From assembly GCF_900105135.1 (NCBI RefSeq), contig NZ_LT629741.1, positions 1,240,001 to 1,304,000 on the forward strand: a stretch of 64,000 nt of DNA. Direction: 5' to 3'. The DNA is from Gramella sp. MAR_2010_147. Lineage in GTDB: Bacteria; Bacteroidota; Bacteroidia; Flavobacteriales; Flavobacteriaceae. Positions 46,433 through 56,129 of the stretch are shown piece after piece (within the stretch, counting starts at the first letter, position 1; each line of letters begins with the position of its first letter). Position numbers and translations under genes: made by a program. Below the pieces are notes generated by a model. The model was not told the origin of the DNA. It was given only the letters and a program-made list of their open reading frames with translations, and ran no database searches.

Positions 46433-47026
46433 CTAGCAATTTTTGCCTGCTTTTAAGATTTTGTCGTGTATATGTTCAACCTGCAGTTTTGTTTGCTTCA
46501 ATTCCCTATTATATATTATGAAATCTGCCATTTGAGATTTTTTTTCATCATCCCATTGGTTGTTCATCCGCTGCTTGATTTCACTTACAGAGCTATCATC
46601 CCTCTTTTGCAGTCTTTGGATTCTTAACTCCTCGGGTGCGGTCACCAGAATATTATAATCACATTTCTTGTACCCCCCAGTTTCAAATAATATGGCCGCT
46701 TCGTATATCACATATTCTGAAGATTGTTTATATAGCCATTCTTTAAAATCTTTTTCAACGGCGGGATGTATAATTTGATTAAGTTTGGAAAGAAGATCTT
46801 TATCATTAAAGACTTTTGAAGCTATCAATTTCCTGTTTGGTAAATCTTTGTTATAAGACTGTTCTCCAAAAAGGTCAATAATTTTTTGCCGAATTTCAGA
46901 AGAAGTATTCATAAGGTTTTTCCCGGCTTCATCGGCAATATAGACAGGAATATTAAAGTCCTTGAAAAAACTGGCAACCGTTGTCTTGCCACTTCCAATC
47001 CCTCCTGTTAAGCCAATTACTTTCAT
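46433..47026 (-). CDS. coaE: Dephospho-CoA kinase
   Basis: The 197-residue protein starts MKVIGLTGGIGSGKTTVASF with the P-loop GGIGSGKT, then VYIADEAGKNL, LNQIIHPAVEKDF and YEAAILFETGGYKKCD. It performs the last step of CoA synthesis, phosphorylating dephospho-CoA. Its ATG overlaps the TGA of the YbbR-like gene (4 nt), so the two are translationally coupled. coaBC is also in this window. Confidence 0.95.
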   Translation of the reverse strand: MKVIGLTGGIGSGKTTVASFFKDFNIPVYIADEAGKNLMNTSSEIRQKIIDLFGEQSYNKDLPNRKLIASKVFNDKDLLSKLNQIIHPAVEKDFKEWLYKQSSEYVIYEAAILFETGGYKKCDYNILVTAPEELRIQRLQKRDDSSVSEIKQRMNNQWDDEKKSQMADFIIYNRELKQTKLQVEHIHDKILKAGKNC

Positions 47027-47961
47027 CGTTTGATCACAAATTGAATCCTACGTTCATTTAACCTGATGTTATTGATGAATTTTGGTTTTTCAACGATCTG
47101 GGCGATCATGTAGTCATCGCCTTCTTTTATATCAAGATAATTACAAACCACCCTGAAATCGGCAGCGCTAACATTCTCAAATTGCTTCAGGTTAACCTGG
47201 TAATATACAATCACCGTTTTTGGGAAGTATGCAAGGTTTAAATTATCCGGGACATTTACTACCTCCACCGCGATCTCTACACTTCCCTCTGTGAACTTTT
47301 TAACTTCCTGTGAATATGTTACGCTATTTTCATAAAAGCTCAATTTCCCCAATCCCGATGTATCAATATCTACTGTTCCATTAAGGTCTGAATTCACTTT
47401 ATTCAGCTTTAGAGATTTTGTTGGTACACTTACAAGGCTGTCAATTATTTTTCCAGGCCCACTTACTTTAACCGAATCTGGAGTTAGCTTTACGGAATTA
47501 TCAGCTGAAAAACCTATCGCATAGTTCACCTCAATATCAGGGATCACTTTCAGCATTTTCTCCTTTTTAAATTGAAATGGAACCACGATCTCTTCCTGAA
47601 TGATTCGTGAATTTTCAAAATCTATCTTTAATTGCTGCTCTATCTCTGTAAGATGATTTTGAAGAGTATACACCAGCTCATCATCAGTTTCCCTGGCTTC
47701 AGAAAGATCTACGCTAAGCTCCGGATTAAATATTTTATAGTAATAGATACTAAAACCATTATCCTGAAGCTGAAGGTCAACATGCCCAGGGCGTTCATCA
47801 GAAATACTCTTATCAAGGGGAGCATTAATATAATTAACAGGAATTTCAATAAGCTGCGTGTATGTTTTGGAAAACTGAACAAGTACCCACACTATGGCAG
47901 AAAAAATCAGGAAAAAACTGAATGTTTTTACGCTGGATCTTTTAAATCTTGGTTTTCTCAC
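47023..47961 (-). CDS. YbbR-like (CdaR-type) domain protein, membrane-anchored
   Basis: The 312-residue protein has one N-terminal membrane segment (FSFFLIFSAIVWVLVQFS) and then repeated YbbR-like beta modules with VSGPGKIIDSLVSVPTKSL near residue 165 and EVVNVPDNLNLAYFPKTVIV near 235. It faces the periplasm. In Firmicutes YbbR/CdaR regulates di-adenylate cyclase, but that role is not shown for this phylum. It overlaps coaE by 4 nt and the glycosyltransferase by 20 nt. Confidence 0.82.
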   Translation of the reverse strand: MRKPRFKRSSVKTFSFFLIFSAIVWVLVQFSKTYTQLIEIPVNYINAPLDKSISDERPGHVDLQLQDNGFSIYYYKIFNPELSVDLSEARETDDELVYTLQNHLTEIEQQLKIDFENSRIIQEEIVVPFQFKKEKMLKVIPDIEVNYAIGFSADNSVKLTPDSVKVSGPGKIIDSLVSVPTKSLKLNKVNSDLNGTVDIDTSGLGKLSFYENSVTYSQEVKKFTEGSVEIAVEVVNVPDNLNLAYFPKTVIVYYQVNLKQFENVSAADFRVVCNYLDIKEGDDYMIAQIVEKPKFINNIRLNERRIQFVIKR

Positions 47962-48970
47962 TTACCTGTTTTTTAAAAAATAATTGAGGGAATGCTTCTT
48001 GAGGCCGTTGGTTTAGTATCCCAATTTTGAATGCGGAAATTAAAAAACCAAACCCATATCCCGAGAACTGTACAAAAACAGCTCTTATTGCTAGCAACCC
48101 AATATAAATACTTTTATTTTTTATCGCAGCATCTATGCCAATAATTAAAAAATAAATTAAATAACACCCTGTAAAAAACCAAATTCCCAGGCTTGCCATG
48201 ATACAGGAAAAAATGAAACCCATTATAAATAAACCCGGAAACCAGTAAGTGATCTTTCCAGAACCCGGATGCCATTTATTTAAAATAGGCCTTACAAGAC
48301 CGAATTTTTTTACCTGCATATAGAATTTATCCCAGTCAATTCTTCGTTTATGAAATACTTTTGCTTCGGGGATCAGACATATTTTAAATCCTGATTTTTT
48401 TAACCTCAAACTAAGGTCTGGATCTTCTCCGGGATGAATTTGTCCAAATCCACGGCTTTCTTCAAAAGCTTCCCGGCTTATACCCATATTAAAGCTACGG
48501 GGCTGAAAACCTTTCGCACCCCTCCTGTCTCCTCTTATCCCTCCGGTAGTAAAAAAAGAAGTCATCGTATAATCTATGGCTTTCTGAATATTGCTGAAAG
48601 AAGGATGGGCCGCATCTGGACCACCAAAACAATCGCAATAATTCTCAGAAAGAGAACTATGAACTTCCTTCAAATAATTTTCAGGAAGGATCACATCAGA
48701 ATCCAGAATGAGGAAATAATCTGCTTTTGCTTTTTTCATCCCGAAATTACGAGAATCTCCGGGACCTGAATTAGACTTATAATAATAACTGATATTTAGA
48801 TCTTCAGAAAATTGCCTAACAATTTTGTCAGATCTTACGCTGGAACCATCCTCTATAATTACTACCTCAAAAGATCTTATGGAAATTAATTTTCGCATAC
48901 TTTCCAGCAACTCCCGGATCTCATCGGGACGGTTATATACCGGAATTACAAAGGAATACTCTGGTTGCAT
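47942..48970 (-). CDS. Glycosyltransferase family 2 with C-terminal membrane segments
   Basis: The 342-residue protein has the GT2 start YSFVIPVYNRPDEIRELLE, the VIIEDGSS nucleotide motif, LILDSDVILPE (DxD metal motif near residue 95) and HPGEDPDLSLRLKKSGFK (ED motif near 190). Two or three membrane segments follow (FIMGFIFSCIMASLGIWFF, CYLIYFLIIGIDAAI). It would transfer a sugar to an envelope polymer or lipid on the cytoplasmic face. It overlaps the start of the YbbR-like gene. Confidence 0.9.
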   Translation of the reverse strand: MQPEYSFVIPVYNRPDEIRELLESMRKLISIRSFEVVIIEDGSSVRSDKIVRQFSEDLNISYYYKSNSGPGDSRNFGMKKAKADYFLILDSDVILPENYLKEVHSSLSENYCDCFGGPDAAHPSFSNIQKAIDYTMTSFFTTGGIRGDRRGAKGFQPRSFNMGISREAFEESRGFGQIHPGEDPDLSLRLKKSGFKICLIPEAKVFHKRRIDWDKFYMQVKKFGLVRPILNKWHPGSGKITYWFPGLFIMGFIFSCIMASLGIWFFTGCYLIYFLIIGIDAAIKNKSIYIGLLAIRAVFVQFSGYGFGFLISAFKIGILNQRPQEAFPQLFFKKQVSEKTKI

Positions 48971-49034
48971 GAAAATTATTTAAAAAGGGAACTGCCAAAA
49001 TCTGATGAAGGTAGGCAGGCAAATAATCAGAAGA

Positions 49035-49083
49035 AGCCTGTGGAAATCTATTTTTCGACCAAAATAAAAAACTTCCACAGGCT
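49035..49083 (-). terminator. Terminator-like hairpin after fabI
   Basis: AGCCTGTGGAA / TTCCACAGGCT (11 bp) encloses a 27-nt loop and begins 62 nt after the fabI stop on the minus strand. Confidence 0.6.
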
Positions 49084-49144
49084 CCATTTAACACTTAAAA
49101 GGCATCGAAAATTAGAATTTACAAATGCCGCTCAATTTATATAA

Positions 49145-49966
49145 TTAGTCTTCGTCTTTTGTAAACGTTTCCATCACTTCCTGGCTAACTCCTGTATTGG
49201 AGAATCCACCATCATGAAATAAATTCTGCAGCGTAACCTTCTTTGTAAGATCTGAGAATAAGGTCAATGTATAGTTTGCACATTCTTCTGCAGTGGCATT
49301 CCCTAGCGGAGACATTTTTTCTGCGAAAGCTATAAAGCCATCAAAACCTTTCACTCCCTGCCCGGCAGTGGTTGGGGTTGGAGATTGTGAAATTGTATTT
49401 ACCCTTACTTTTTTATCCTTTCCAAAGAAATACCCAAAACTACGAGCAATAGACTCCAAATATGCCTTATTATCGGCCATATCATTATAGTCCGGGAAAA
49501 CTCGTTGAGCAGCCATATAACTAAGTGCTACGATACTTCCCCACTCATTCATTGCATCTTTCTTATAAAGAACCTGCATGGTTTTATGGAAAGAAACAGC
49601 GGAGACATCCCAGCCTTTGGTCGTATAATCATAATTCATATCTGTATAATGATTGCCTTTTCTCACGTTTACAGACATACCAATAGAGTGAAGTACAAAA
49701 TCTATCTTTCCTCCAAGGATTTCAGTTGCTTTTTCAACAAGATTTTCAAGGTCTTCTACTTTGGTTGCATCAGCTGGAATGATCTCAGACCCTGTCTTTT
49801 CAGCAAGATCCTTAATACTTCCCATTCTCATTGCGATTGGGGCGTTGGTCAAAACAAAAGTCCCTCCTTCTTCGTGGACTTTTTCAGCTGTTTTCCAGGC
49901 AATAGAATTTTCATCTAGAGCTCCAAATATAATTCCTCTTTTACCTTTAAGTAGGTTATATGACAT
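49145..49966 (-). CDS. fabI: Enoyl-[acyl-carrier-protein] reductase (NADH), FabI
   Basis: FabI reduces the enoyl-ACP intermediate at the last step of each fatty-acid elongation cycle. The 273-residue protein has the SDR cofactor turn RGIIFGALDENSIAW, LHSIGMSVNVRKG, and the catalytic pair YNDMADNK (Y-x6-K) near residue 165, followed by the FabI C-terminus FHDGGFSNTGVSQEV. This is the target of triclosan and isoniazid-like inhibitors. It is monocistronic-looking. Confidence 0.96.
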   Translation of the reverse strand: MSYNLLKGKRGIIFGALDENSIAWKTAEKVHEEGGTFVLTNAPIAMRMGSIKDLAEKTGSEIIPADATKVEDLENLVEKATEILGGKIDFVLHSIGMSVNVRKGNHYTDMNYDYTTKGWDVSAVSFHKTMQVLYKKDAMNEWGSIVALSYMAAQRVFPDYNDMADNKAYLESIARSFGYFFGKDKKVRVNTISQSPTPTTAGQGVKGFDGFIAFAEKMSPLGNATAEECANYTLTLFSDLTKKVTLQNLFHDGGFSNTGVSQEVMETFTKDED

Positions 49967-50021
49967 GTGTATTTATTTTTGTGGTTGTTAAGCTTGTAAA
50001 TATAACAAAGTTGATTGAATT

Positions 50022-50050
50022 CAGTTATCAGTTATCAGTTATCAGTTATC
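50022..50050. repeat. Tandem heptamer (CAGTTAT)x4
   Basis: Four exact consecutive copies of CAGTTAT plus one C occur in the gap between fabI and recN, about 60 nt upstream of the fabI start. Confidence 0.85.
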
Positions 50051-50157
50051 GGAAAATAAAGAATTGAATCCTGCGTTAAAAATTCACAGATAATTTTTCA
50101 AAACTATATCTCAACTTCTATATCCTCATCTAATTACTAACGTCTATATACTTAAAA

Positions 50158-51810
50158 TTAATTAAGTAAGGACTTCGCATGCGCCCTGGCCGAATCACTT
50201 TTGGTGTTGCCCCCAAGCATAAGCGCAAGCTCTTCAACTCTATCTTCCTCCTCAAGCTGGATGATCTTGGTTTGGGTAGCGACTTCATTATCTTCTTTAA
50301 ATATTTTAAAATGCGAAGCTCCCTTTCCTGCAATTTGAGGGAGATGCGTAATCGCGATCACCTGCATATTAAGTCCCATTTTTTTTAGGATCTCCCCCAT
50401 TTTCTTAGCAATTTCTCCAGATACCCCCGTATCTATCTCATCAAATATAATCGTTGGCAATTTGCTTTGGGCTGCAAGTATACTTTTTACAGCAAGCATG
50501 ATCCTGGATAATTCTCCTCCGGAAGCTGCTTTTTTGATCTCTTTAAAGTTTCCTCCTTTATTCGCCGCAAGATACCATTCCAGTTTATCGCGTCCATTCG
50601 AGAGAAAATCGGTTCCCTGCTCTAACTCAATGTTGAGTCTCGCATTAGGCATTCCAAGATCTTTAAGGATCTGTTCAGTTTGCTCTATAAAAACAGGAAC
50701 GATCTTTTCCCTGTTATCATGCAATTTATTTGATGTCTTATCCAGTACTTTTTCCTGGTCTTTTATGGCAGTCTGAATTTCAGTTAAAGCCGATTCGGCA
50801 TTCTCGGTAACCGAAACTTTTTCCTGAAGCGAACTGATAATTTCGAGAAGTTCTTCTACATTTTCAGCATTATGCTTTTTCTGAAGATTGTATATGAGTT
50901 GAAGTTTTTGATTCACCATTTCCAACTCTTCAGGATTTGCCTCTATCCTGTCCATTGCATCGGTCATTTCAGCTTCAAGATCGTCCAGCTCAATTATCAC
51001 ACTCTGAATTCTCTCATGGAAATTCTCATAATTAGCTGAAAATTTGGCGATTTTTGAAAGGTTGACCTTTACAGCTTTTAAACTCTCCAGGCTCCCAATC
51101 TCCTCCTGCTGAAGTAAATTAATGGCCGAGCTCAAATTTTCGGTTAGTTCCTCTACATTATTCAATTCTTCATAGCGGCCTTCCAGGTCCTCAAGCATTC
51201 CCCCCTTTAAATTGGCTTCCTCAAGTTCCTTCAGCAAAAAAAGATTATAATCATATTCTTTAGCTGCCAGGGATTGCTGCTCTTTGAGCTCATCGAAGCG
51301 ATTTAAAAGAACTTTATAATCCTTTAATTCACTTTTGTATTGAAGAATTAAAGATTCGTTCTTTGCAATGGTATCTATCACATTAAATTGATAATTAGCA
51401 TTCCCAAGACTTAAGGTTTCATGCTGACTATGAATATCAATTAAAAAAGTTCCCAATTTTTGAAGGGTCGTGATCTTAACCGGAGTATCATTTATGAAAG
51501 CTCTGGATTTACCTGAAGGCAGAATCTCTCTTCTAATGATACTTTGCGTCTCGTAATCCAGATCTTCTTTTTTAAAAAAGTTTTCAAGCTTATAATTTGA
51601 GATACTAAAAGCACCCTCTATCACACATTTCTTTTCGGTGTTTCTGATGGAACTGAAATCGGCCCTGTCACCCAACAAAAGTCCTAATGCTCCAAGCATA
51701 ATGGACTTACCGGCACCGGTTTCTCCTGTTATAATAGTGAATCCAGGCTGAAGACCAATATTGATATCTTCAATAAGGGCGTAATTTTTTATAGAAAGAG
51801 ATGTAAGCAA
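50158..51810 (-). CDS. recN: DNA repair protein RecN
   Basis: RecN is an SMC-like ATPase used in recombinational double-strand break repair. The 550-residue protein starts (TTG) MLTSLSIKNYALIEDI and contains the Walker A GETGAGKSIMLG, a long coiled-coil middle (residues about 170-370), and near the C-terminus the signature AASGGELSRIMLAVKSIL and Walker B LPTIIFDEIDTGVSGEIAKK. The TTG start is accepted because it yields the usual MLxxLSIKNxAL beginning. Confidence 0.95.
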   Translation of the reverse strand: MLTSLSIKNYALIEDINIGLQPGFTIITGETGAGKSIMLGALGLLLGDRADFSSIRNTEKKCVIEGAFSISNYKLENFFKKEDLDYETQSIIRREILPSGKSRAFINDTPVKITTLQKLGTFLIDIHSQHETLSLGNANYQFNVIDTIAKNESLILQYKSELKDYKVLLNRFDELKEQQSLAAKEYDYNLFLLKELEEANLKGGMLEDLEGRYEELNNVEELTENLSSAINLLQQEEIGSLESLKAVKVNLSKIAKFSANYENFHERIQSVIIELDDLEAEMTDAMDRIEANPEELEMVNQKLQLIYNLQKKHNAENVEELLEIISSLQEKVSVTENAESALTEIQTAIKDQEKVLDKTSNKLHDNREKIVPVFIEQTEQILKDLGMPNARLNIELEQGTDFLSNGRDKLEWYLAANKGGNFKEIKKAASGGELSRIMLAVKSILAAQSKLPTIIFDEIDTGVSGEIAKKMGEILKKMGLNMQVIAITHLPQIAGKGASHFKIFKEDNEVATQTKIIQLEEEDRVEELALMLGGNTKSDSARAHAKSLLN

Positions 51811-51868
51811 ATTGGTTAAAATTTGTGCTAAATATACGTGAGAAAAAAATTGAAATCAACCTAAATGC

Positions 51869-52759
51869 CTACTGAATATTCCTCCAGTTTCTGGCATACC
51901 TGGGAGCAATACTATTAAGAGTTTCAATAAGCTCTGCGCTATTTTCTATAGGTGCACCACCAGAATAAACAGAAGTAACCTCTTCTGCTTTGGCATCAAG
52001 AAAAGTTCTTAACAGCAATGAATTATTACGACGATTGTTCATTACTTCCAGATCATTTAAAGCTTCAGCAATTGCATTTTTGCCGGAAAGAACATCTTCA
52101 TGCATCACATCCAGGCCTAAACGATGATATTTGTAAAGTGCTGTTCTATATTCAGCATAGGTATTTGCAAGCAGATCAGCATTCAAACGGAATCTTGAGC
52201 GTTGCCCGTCAGAACCTCTCCAACCCTGGGAATTTCCTTGCTGTGCATTGGTCACAATTCTATTAGCTTCCTCATAATATTCTGTTCCACCATCCAGCGC
52301 AAAAGTATCTGCATCCATGCCCAGAATAGTATAAACATAAAATGAAACTACTGAAATTAGATTGGATGTATAATTATTCTGACTATAATTAAGGGGCTGA
52401 TACTCCCTGTAACTAAAACCAAACTGCTCATCATTGAAATTAAAAACGGGAGTGATCATAGAAGTCCCGTAAACCGGTCGTGATGATTGCACCTGTATAG
52501 TGCCATTAAAACTTTCCCCTTCAAAACTGTTTATCGTAATAAACATACTGCAGTTAATACGTTCGTGATTTTGAAAATTCCTGTCTGTCCAGGTAGTTTG
52601 ATTAACAAATTCGTTTAAGGCACGCTCCAGAGTTTTAAAAACAGACAGATTGGTTTGTCCCGTTTGTTCAGCATTTACAATAATCTCACAATTAAGCTGC
52701 TGTGCAGTACTTAGCTGCAGCCCACTAAAAACCAGTATAAATGTGAGTAGTTTACGCAT
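51869..52759 (-). CDS. porD: DUF4835 family protein (PorD-like T9SS component)
   Basis: The 296-residue protein has a signal peptide (MRKLLTFILVFSGLQLSTAQ) and the DUF4835 pattern: LNCEIIVNAEQTGQTNLSVF, TWTDRNFQNHERINCSMFI, ILGMDADTFALDGG and GWRGSDGQRSRF. I recall this family being annotated as PorD, a T9SS-linked protein; that assignment is from memory and not verified here. The gene is adjacent to coaBC (8-nt overlap) and upstream of recN in this order on the minus strand. Confidence 0.8.
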   Translation of the reverse strand: MRKLLTFILVFSGLQLSTAQQLNCEIIVNAEQTGQTNLSVFKTLERALNEFVNQTTWTDRNFQNHERINCSMFITINSFEGESFNGTIQVQSSRPVYGTSMITPVFNFNDEQFGFSYREYQPLNYSQNNYTSNLISVVSFYVYTILGMDADTFALDGGTEYYEEANRIVTNAQQGNSQGWRGSDGQRSRFRLNADLLANTYAEYRTALYKYHRLGLDVMHEDVLSGKNAIAEALNDLEVMNNRRNNSLLLRTFLDAKAEEVTSVYSGGAPIENSAELIETLNSIAPRYARNWRNIQ

Positions 52760-53960
52760 TAATTAAATCTATGATTTCTCTTAAAATATCCCCGGCGACT
52801 TCTTTCTTGGATTTTAGTTCAAAATCCTTTTTCCTATCCGGGTAGATAATACTAATCTTATTCGTGTCGCTTTTAAACCCCGCTCCTTTATCGTTGAGTG
52901 AATTTAAAACAATAAAGTCAAGTTTCTTCTTTTTAAGTTTTTTTCTTGCATTCTCAACTTCGTTGTTCGTTTCTAAAGCAAAACCAATTAGCTTCTGATT
53001 TTTCTTCTTAGCACCTAAGCTAGCCAGAATATCTTCGGTTTTCGTCAACTCTAAGCTTAGAGATTCGTCATTTTTTTTGATCTTCTTTTCTGCAACATAT
53101 TTTGGTTTATAATCGGCGACCGCGGCTGCAGAAATAAAAACATCAGTATCTCCAAAATTAGAAAGAGCTGCCTCGTACATTTCTCTTGTACTGGTCACTC
53201 TAATTAAATTAATATTTTTCTCGTCCGTATTCAAATGAGTAGGCCCGGAAATTAGGGTGACCGCAGCTCCCATTTTCATAGCCGTTTCAGCTATTTCATA
53301 TCCCATCTTGCCGCTGGAATGATTACCTATAAAACGAACAGGATCTATAGCTTCGTATGTAGGACCTGCAGTAATAAGTATCTTTCTCCCTTTTAATGGC
53401 AGGTCTTCAGAATAATAATTTTCAATAAAGTGGAGGATCTCTTCGGGCTCAGCCATCCTTCCTTCTCCATGCAAACTACTGGCGAGTTCACCTTCACCTG
53501 CAGGGATCATGATATTCTCATATTCCTGTAGTTTCTGAAAGCTATTTTTAGTAGATGGATGCTTGTACATATCAAGATCCATCGCCGGTGCAAAGAATAC
53601 AGGACATTTAGCAGAAAGGTAAGTTGCCAGTAAAAAATTATCGCTATTTCCCGATGCCATTTTAGAAAGTGTACTGGCTGTAGCAGGGGCTATAAGCATG
53701 AAATCGGCCCAAAGGCCGAGTTCAACGTGATTATTCCAGGTTGCATTTTCATCTTCTTCATCTGTAAATGAAGAGAACACTTCGTTCTTAGAAAGTGTGG
53801 AAAGTGTAAGCGGAGTGATAAATTCTTTTGCAGCCGGTGTCATTACAACTTTTACATTGGCACCAGCTTTTACAAATAAACGTACTAACGCGGCAGTTTT
53901 AAAGGCGGCAATACCGCCGGTAATCCCTAATAAAACATTCTTGCCTTTAAGTACAGACAT
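52752..53960 (-). CDS. coaBC: Bifunctional phosphopantothenoylcysteine synthetase/decarboxylase
   Basis: The 402-residue protein has the CoaC flavoprotein domain first (GITGGIAAFKTAALVR, PATASTLSKMASGNSDNFL, FAPAMDLDMYKHPST) and CoaB second (KILITAGPTYEAIDPVRFIG, NHSSGKMGYEIAETA, DVFISAAAVADYKP). It joins cysteine to 4'-phosphopantothenate and decarboxylates the product, steps 2 and 3 of CoA synthesis. The rpoZ-like gene ends 15 nt upstream. Confidence 0.96.
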   Translation of the reverse strand: MSVLKGKNVLLGITGGIAAFKTAALVRLFVKAGANVKVVMTPAAKEFITPLTLSTLSKNEVFSSFTDEEDENATWNNHVELGLWADFMLIAPATASTLSKMASGNSDNFLLATYLSAKCPVFFAPAMDLDMYKHPSTKNSFQKLQEYENIMIPAGEGELASSLHGEGRMAEPEEILHFIENYYSEDLPLKGRKILITAGPTYEAIDPVRFIGNHSSGKMGYEIAETAMKMGAAVTLISGPTHLNTDEKNINLIRVTSTREMYEAALSNFGDTDVFISAAAVADYKPKYVAEKKIKKNDESLSLELTKTEDILASLGAKKKNQKLIGFALETNNEVENARKKLKKKKLDFIVLNSLNDKGAGFKSDTNKISIIYPDRKKDFELKSKKEVAGDILREIIDLINA

Positions 53961-53975
53961 ATTTGAATCCAGGTT

Positions 53976-54308
53976 CTATTCTTCGATCTCTTCTTTGGTG
54001 TTACGGTAGTAGATCTTATCTTCTAACCATTCCTGAGTCGCAAGCGATTGTGGCTTTGGTAATCTTTCATAGAATTTAGAAACTTCAATTTGCTCCTTGT
54101 TCTCAAAAATCTCATCTAAAGAATCATTGTAAGTAGCGAATTCATCAAGCTTCTCCAGCAATTCCTTTTTAATTTCACCATTGATCTGCCCTGCTCGTTT
54201 TGCAACTATTGAGATCGCTTCATAAATATTTCCGGTTGGCTCATCTACTTTATTTCTATTAATAGTAGTAGTGTTAACCGGTGCATCAATTTTCTTAAAA
54301 TCCATCAT
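53976..54308 (-). CDS. rpoZ: RNA polymerase omega subunit family protein
   Basis: The 110-residue protein resembles the Bacteroidota omega/RpoZ form: GNIYEAISIVAKRAGQINGE near residue 28 is the omega helix region, followed by a more divergent tail (ATQEWLEDKIYYRNT). It would stabilise RNA polymerase. The start can be either of two consecutive ATGs. It lies between coaBC (15 nt) and bamD (8 nt), an arrangement I regard as typical of the phylum. Confidence 0.82.
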   Translation of the reverse strand: MMDFKKIDAPVNTTTINRNKVDEPTGNIYEAISIVAKRAGQINGEIKKELLEKLDEFATYNDSLDEIFENKEQIEVSKFYERLPKPQSLATQEWLEDKIYYRNTKEEIEE

Positions 54309-54316
54309 TCCTAAAA

Positions 54317-55126
54317 TTAAAAATTTTGTAAGCTTTTGTCTATCTCTAATAGAGAATCTTCCAATTGAGGAGTATATTCTCCTTCAGGGTAATATTTTTT
54401 GTAAGAATTGTAAAACTCTTTAGCTTCTATTAATCTATCTTCCATTAAAACCTCGAAACTGTTAATGGCAAGTCTATAAGCTGAATCAAACCTGTAATAA
54501 AATGCGGCTTCCCTAAAAGGAGAGCCAGGGTAATTTGCAATAAAATTATTAAAGGAAGCTATCGCCGCTTTATAATATTCTGTATGGTGATATTGCTTGG
54601 CGATCTCGTAGGCCTTTTTTTCAAGCTTTACCAGTAACTCTGTAGCCATTTTATTGGCTTCTTCATTGAATTCTCCTTCAGGATATGCATTTAAATAAAC
54701 CTGAAGCTCTTCAATTGCCTTATGCGTATCTGTTTGATCAAGACTATATCTTGGTGAACGATAAAAATAGCATGATGCTGCTTTAAAAGATGCCTCTTCA
54801 GCTTTCTGACTGTTTGGATACAATTGAAGAAATCTTTCAAATTGGAACGGTGCATTAAAATAATCCCCAAGTTGGTAATACGTATCTGCCAGTAAGAACA
54901 CCAGTCTTTCTCCCTGAGGTTTACCACGAAATTCAGGCTCTATCTGCTCCAGTAATTTCAAAGCCTTTCTAAGCTTCTTATTACTATCTTCTTCCTTGCC
55001 TTCATTATACAGTTGCTCTGCTGTCGAATATTTTGGCGCAGTTTCCTCGCTTCTAAGTAGCTTTTGGTACTCACTACAAGATACTGTAGCAAACAGCAGC
55101 CCCAAAACAAGAATTCCTTTTTTCAT
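54317..55126 (-). CDS. bamD: Outer membrane assembly lipoprotein BamD
   Basis: From the ATG at 55126 the protein starts MKKGILVLGLLFATVSCSEYQ, a lipoprotein signal; an upstream ATG at 55156 would add 10 residues and is less likely. The TPR-rich body shows LLADTYYQLGDYFNAPFQFE and SFKAASCYFYRSP, and the GSPFREAAFYYRFDSAYR segment. BamD helps fold outer-membrane beta-barrels with BamA. The length, about 269 residues, fits BamD. Confidence 0.93.
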   Translation of the reverse strand: MKKGILVLGLLFATVSCSEYQKLLRSEETAPKYSTAEQLYNEGKEEDSNKKLRKALKLLEQIEPEFRGKPQGERLVFLLADTYYQLGDYFNAPFQFERFLQLYPNSQKAEEASFKAASCYFYRSPRYSLDQTDTHKAIEELQVYLNAYPEGEFNEEANKMATELLVKLEKKAYEIAKQYHHTEYYKAAIASFNNFIANYPGSPFREAAFYYRFDSAYRLAINSFEVLMEDRLIEAKEFYNSYKKYYPEGEYTPQLEDSLLEIDKSLQNF

Positions 55127-55253
55127 GATACGTAAAAACATCTGGCAAAAATACATTTTTTGTTAGTATAAAAAAAACTTTCCTGAACTACTCAAATAAC
55201 CCCATAATCAGGAGTTTATTGTAGTTAGACTTATCTTTTGAGATTTTTTTACT

Positions 55254-56129
55254 CTAGAAATTATCTATAAAATCGTTGATCTTATTTTGCAAAGCTTCAG
55301 TCGCTTCAACAAGAGGAAGTCTTAAAGTATTGCTGATCATTCCTTTTTTTGAAAGCAAAGCCTTAATTCCTGCCGGATTTCCTTCAGCAAAAATCAGGTC
55401 TATAGAAGGTGCTATTTTATAATGTAAATTATAAGCTTCTGATACTTCTCCTTTAAGTCCCGCTCTTACCATATTTGAAAATTCTTTTGGCAATCCCTGA
55501 CCAATTACCGAGATCACTCCTTTCCCTCCGGCAAGCGTCATTGGCAGAGTGATCATATCGTCCCCGGAAATCACTTTAAAATCTTCAGGAACTAAACTTA
55601 TTAATTTCATCGCCTGAACTATATCTCCAGCAGCTTCTTTTACGCCAATAACATTTTCAAGGTCTCTGGCAATTCTATTAATCGTTTCAGGCAATACATT
55701 TGAAGCGGTCCTACCAGGAACATTATAAAGAATAATTGGTAACGGTGAAGCTTCAGACACTGCTTTAAAATGACGATAAATTCCTTCTTGTGTTGGTTTA
55801 TTATAATATGGAGAAACTGACAGAATTGCGTCAAAACCGTCAAGATCAGTAGTTTTTAACTCGTCCACTACGCCAGCCGTATTATTCCCTCCTATGCCAA
55901 GAACTAAAGGTAATTTGCCGGCATTTGCTGTTTTAACCACCTTCTTTATTAATTCCTTTTCATCTTTTGAGAGTGTCGCACTTTCTGCAGTGGTTCCCAA
56001 AACTACAAGATATTCTATACCGTTCACAATCTGATCTTTTACCAGGTTGCTCAAAGCTTCTGTATCTACAGTTAAATCCTCTTTAAATGGAGTAATTAGT
56101 GCTACTCCCGTTCCAACAAAGGCTTCCAT
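55254..56129 (-). CDS. dapA: 4-hydroxy-tetrahydrodipicolinate synthase
   Basis: DapA condenses pyruvate and aspartate semialdehyde, the first committed step of lysine and diaminopimelate synthesis. The barrel motifs are [13 protein letters not shown] near residue 45, [19 protein letters not shown] near 132 (Tyr), and the Schiff-base Lys in [11 protein letters not shown]. The ATG at 56129 is used; it overlaps the TGA of the DUF6913 gene (TGATG). Confidence 0.95.
   Translation of the reverse strand: MEAFVGTGVALITPFKEDLTVDTEALSNLVKDQIVNGIEYLVVLGTTAESATLSKDEKELIKKVVKTANAGKLPLVLGIGGNNTAGVVDELKTTDLDGFDAILSVSPYYNKPTQEGIYRHFKAVSEASPLPIILYNVPGRTASNVLPETINRIARDLENVIGVKEAAGDIVQAMKLISLVPEDFKVISGDDMITLPMTLAGGKGVISVIGQGLPKEFSNMVRAGLKGEVSEAYNLHYKIAPSIDLIFAEGNPAGIKALLSKKGMISNTLRLPLVEATEALQNKINDFIDNF

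Noticed and set aside
49505..49918. 137-residue plus-strand ORF in fabI
   Set aside because: Antisense shadow of fabI.
50022..50050. CRISPR-like repeat
   Set aside because: The repeats are seven bases with no spacers, so this is a simple tandem repeat.
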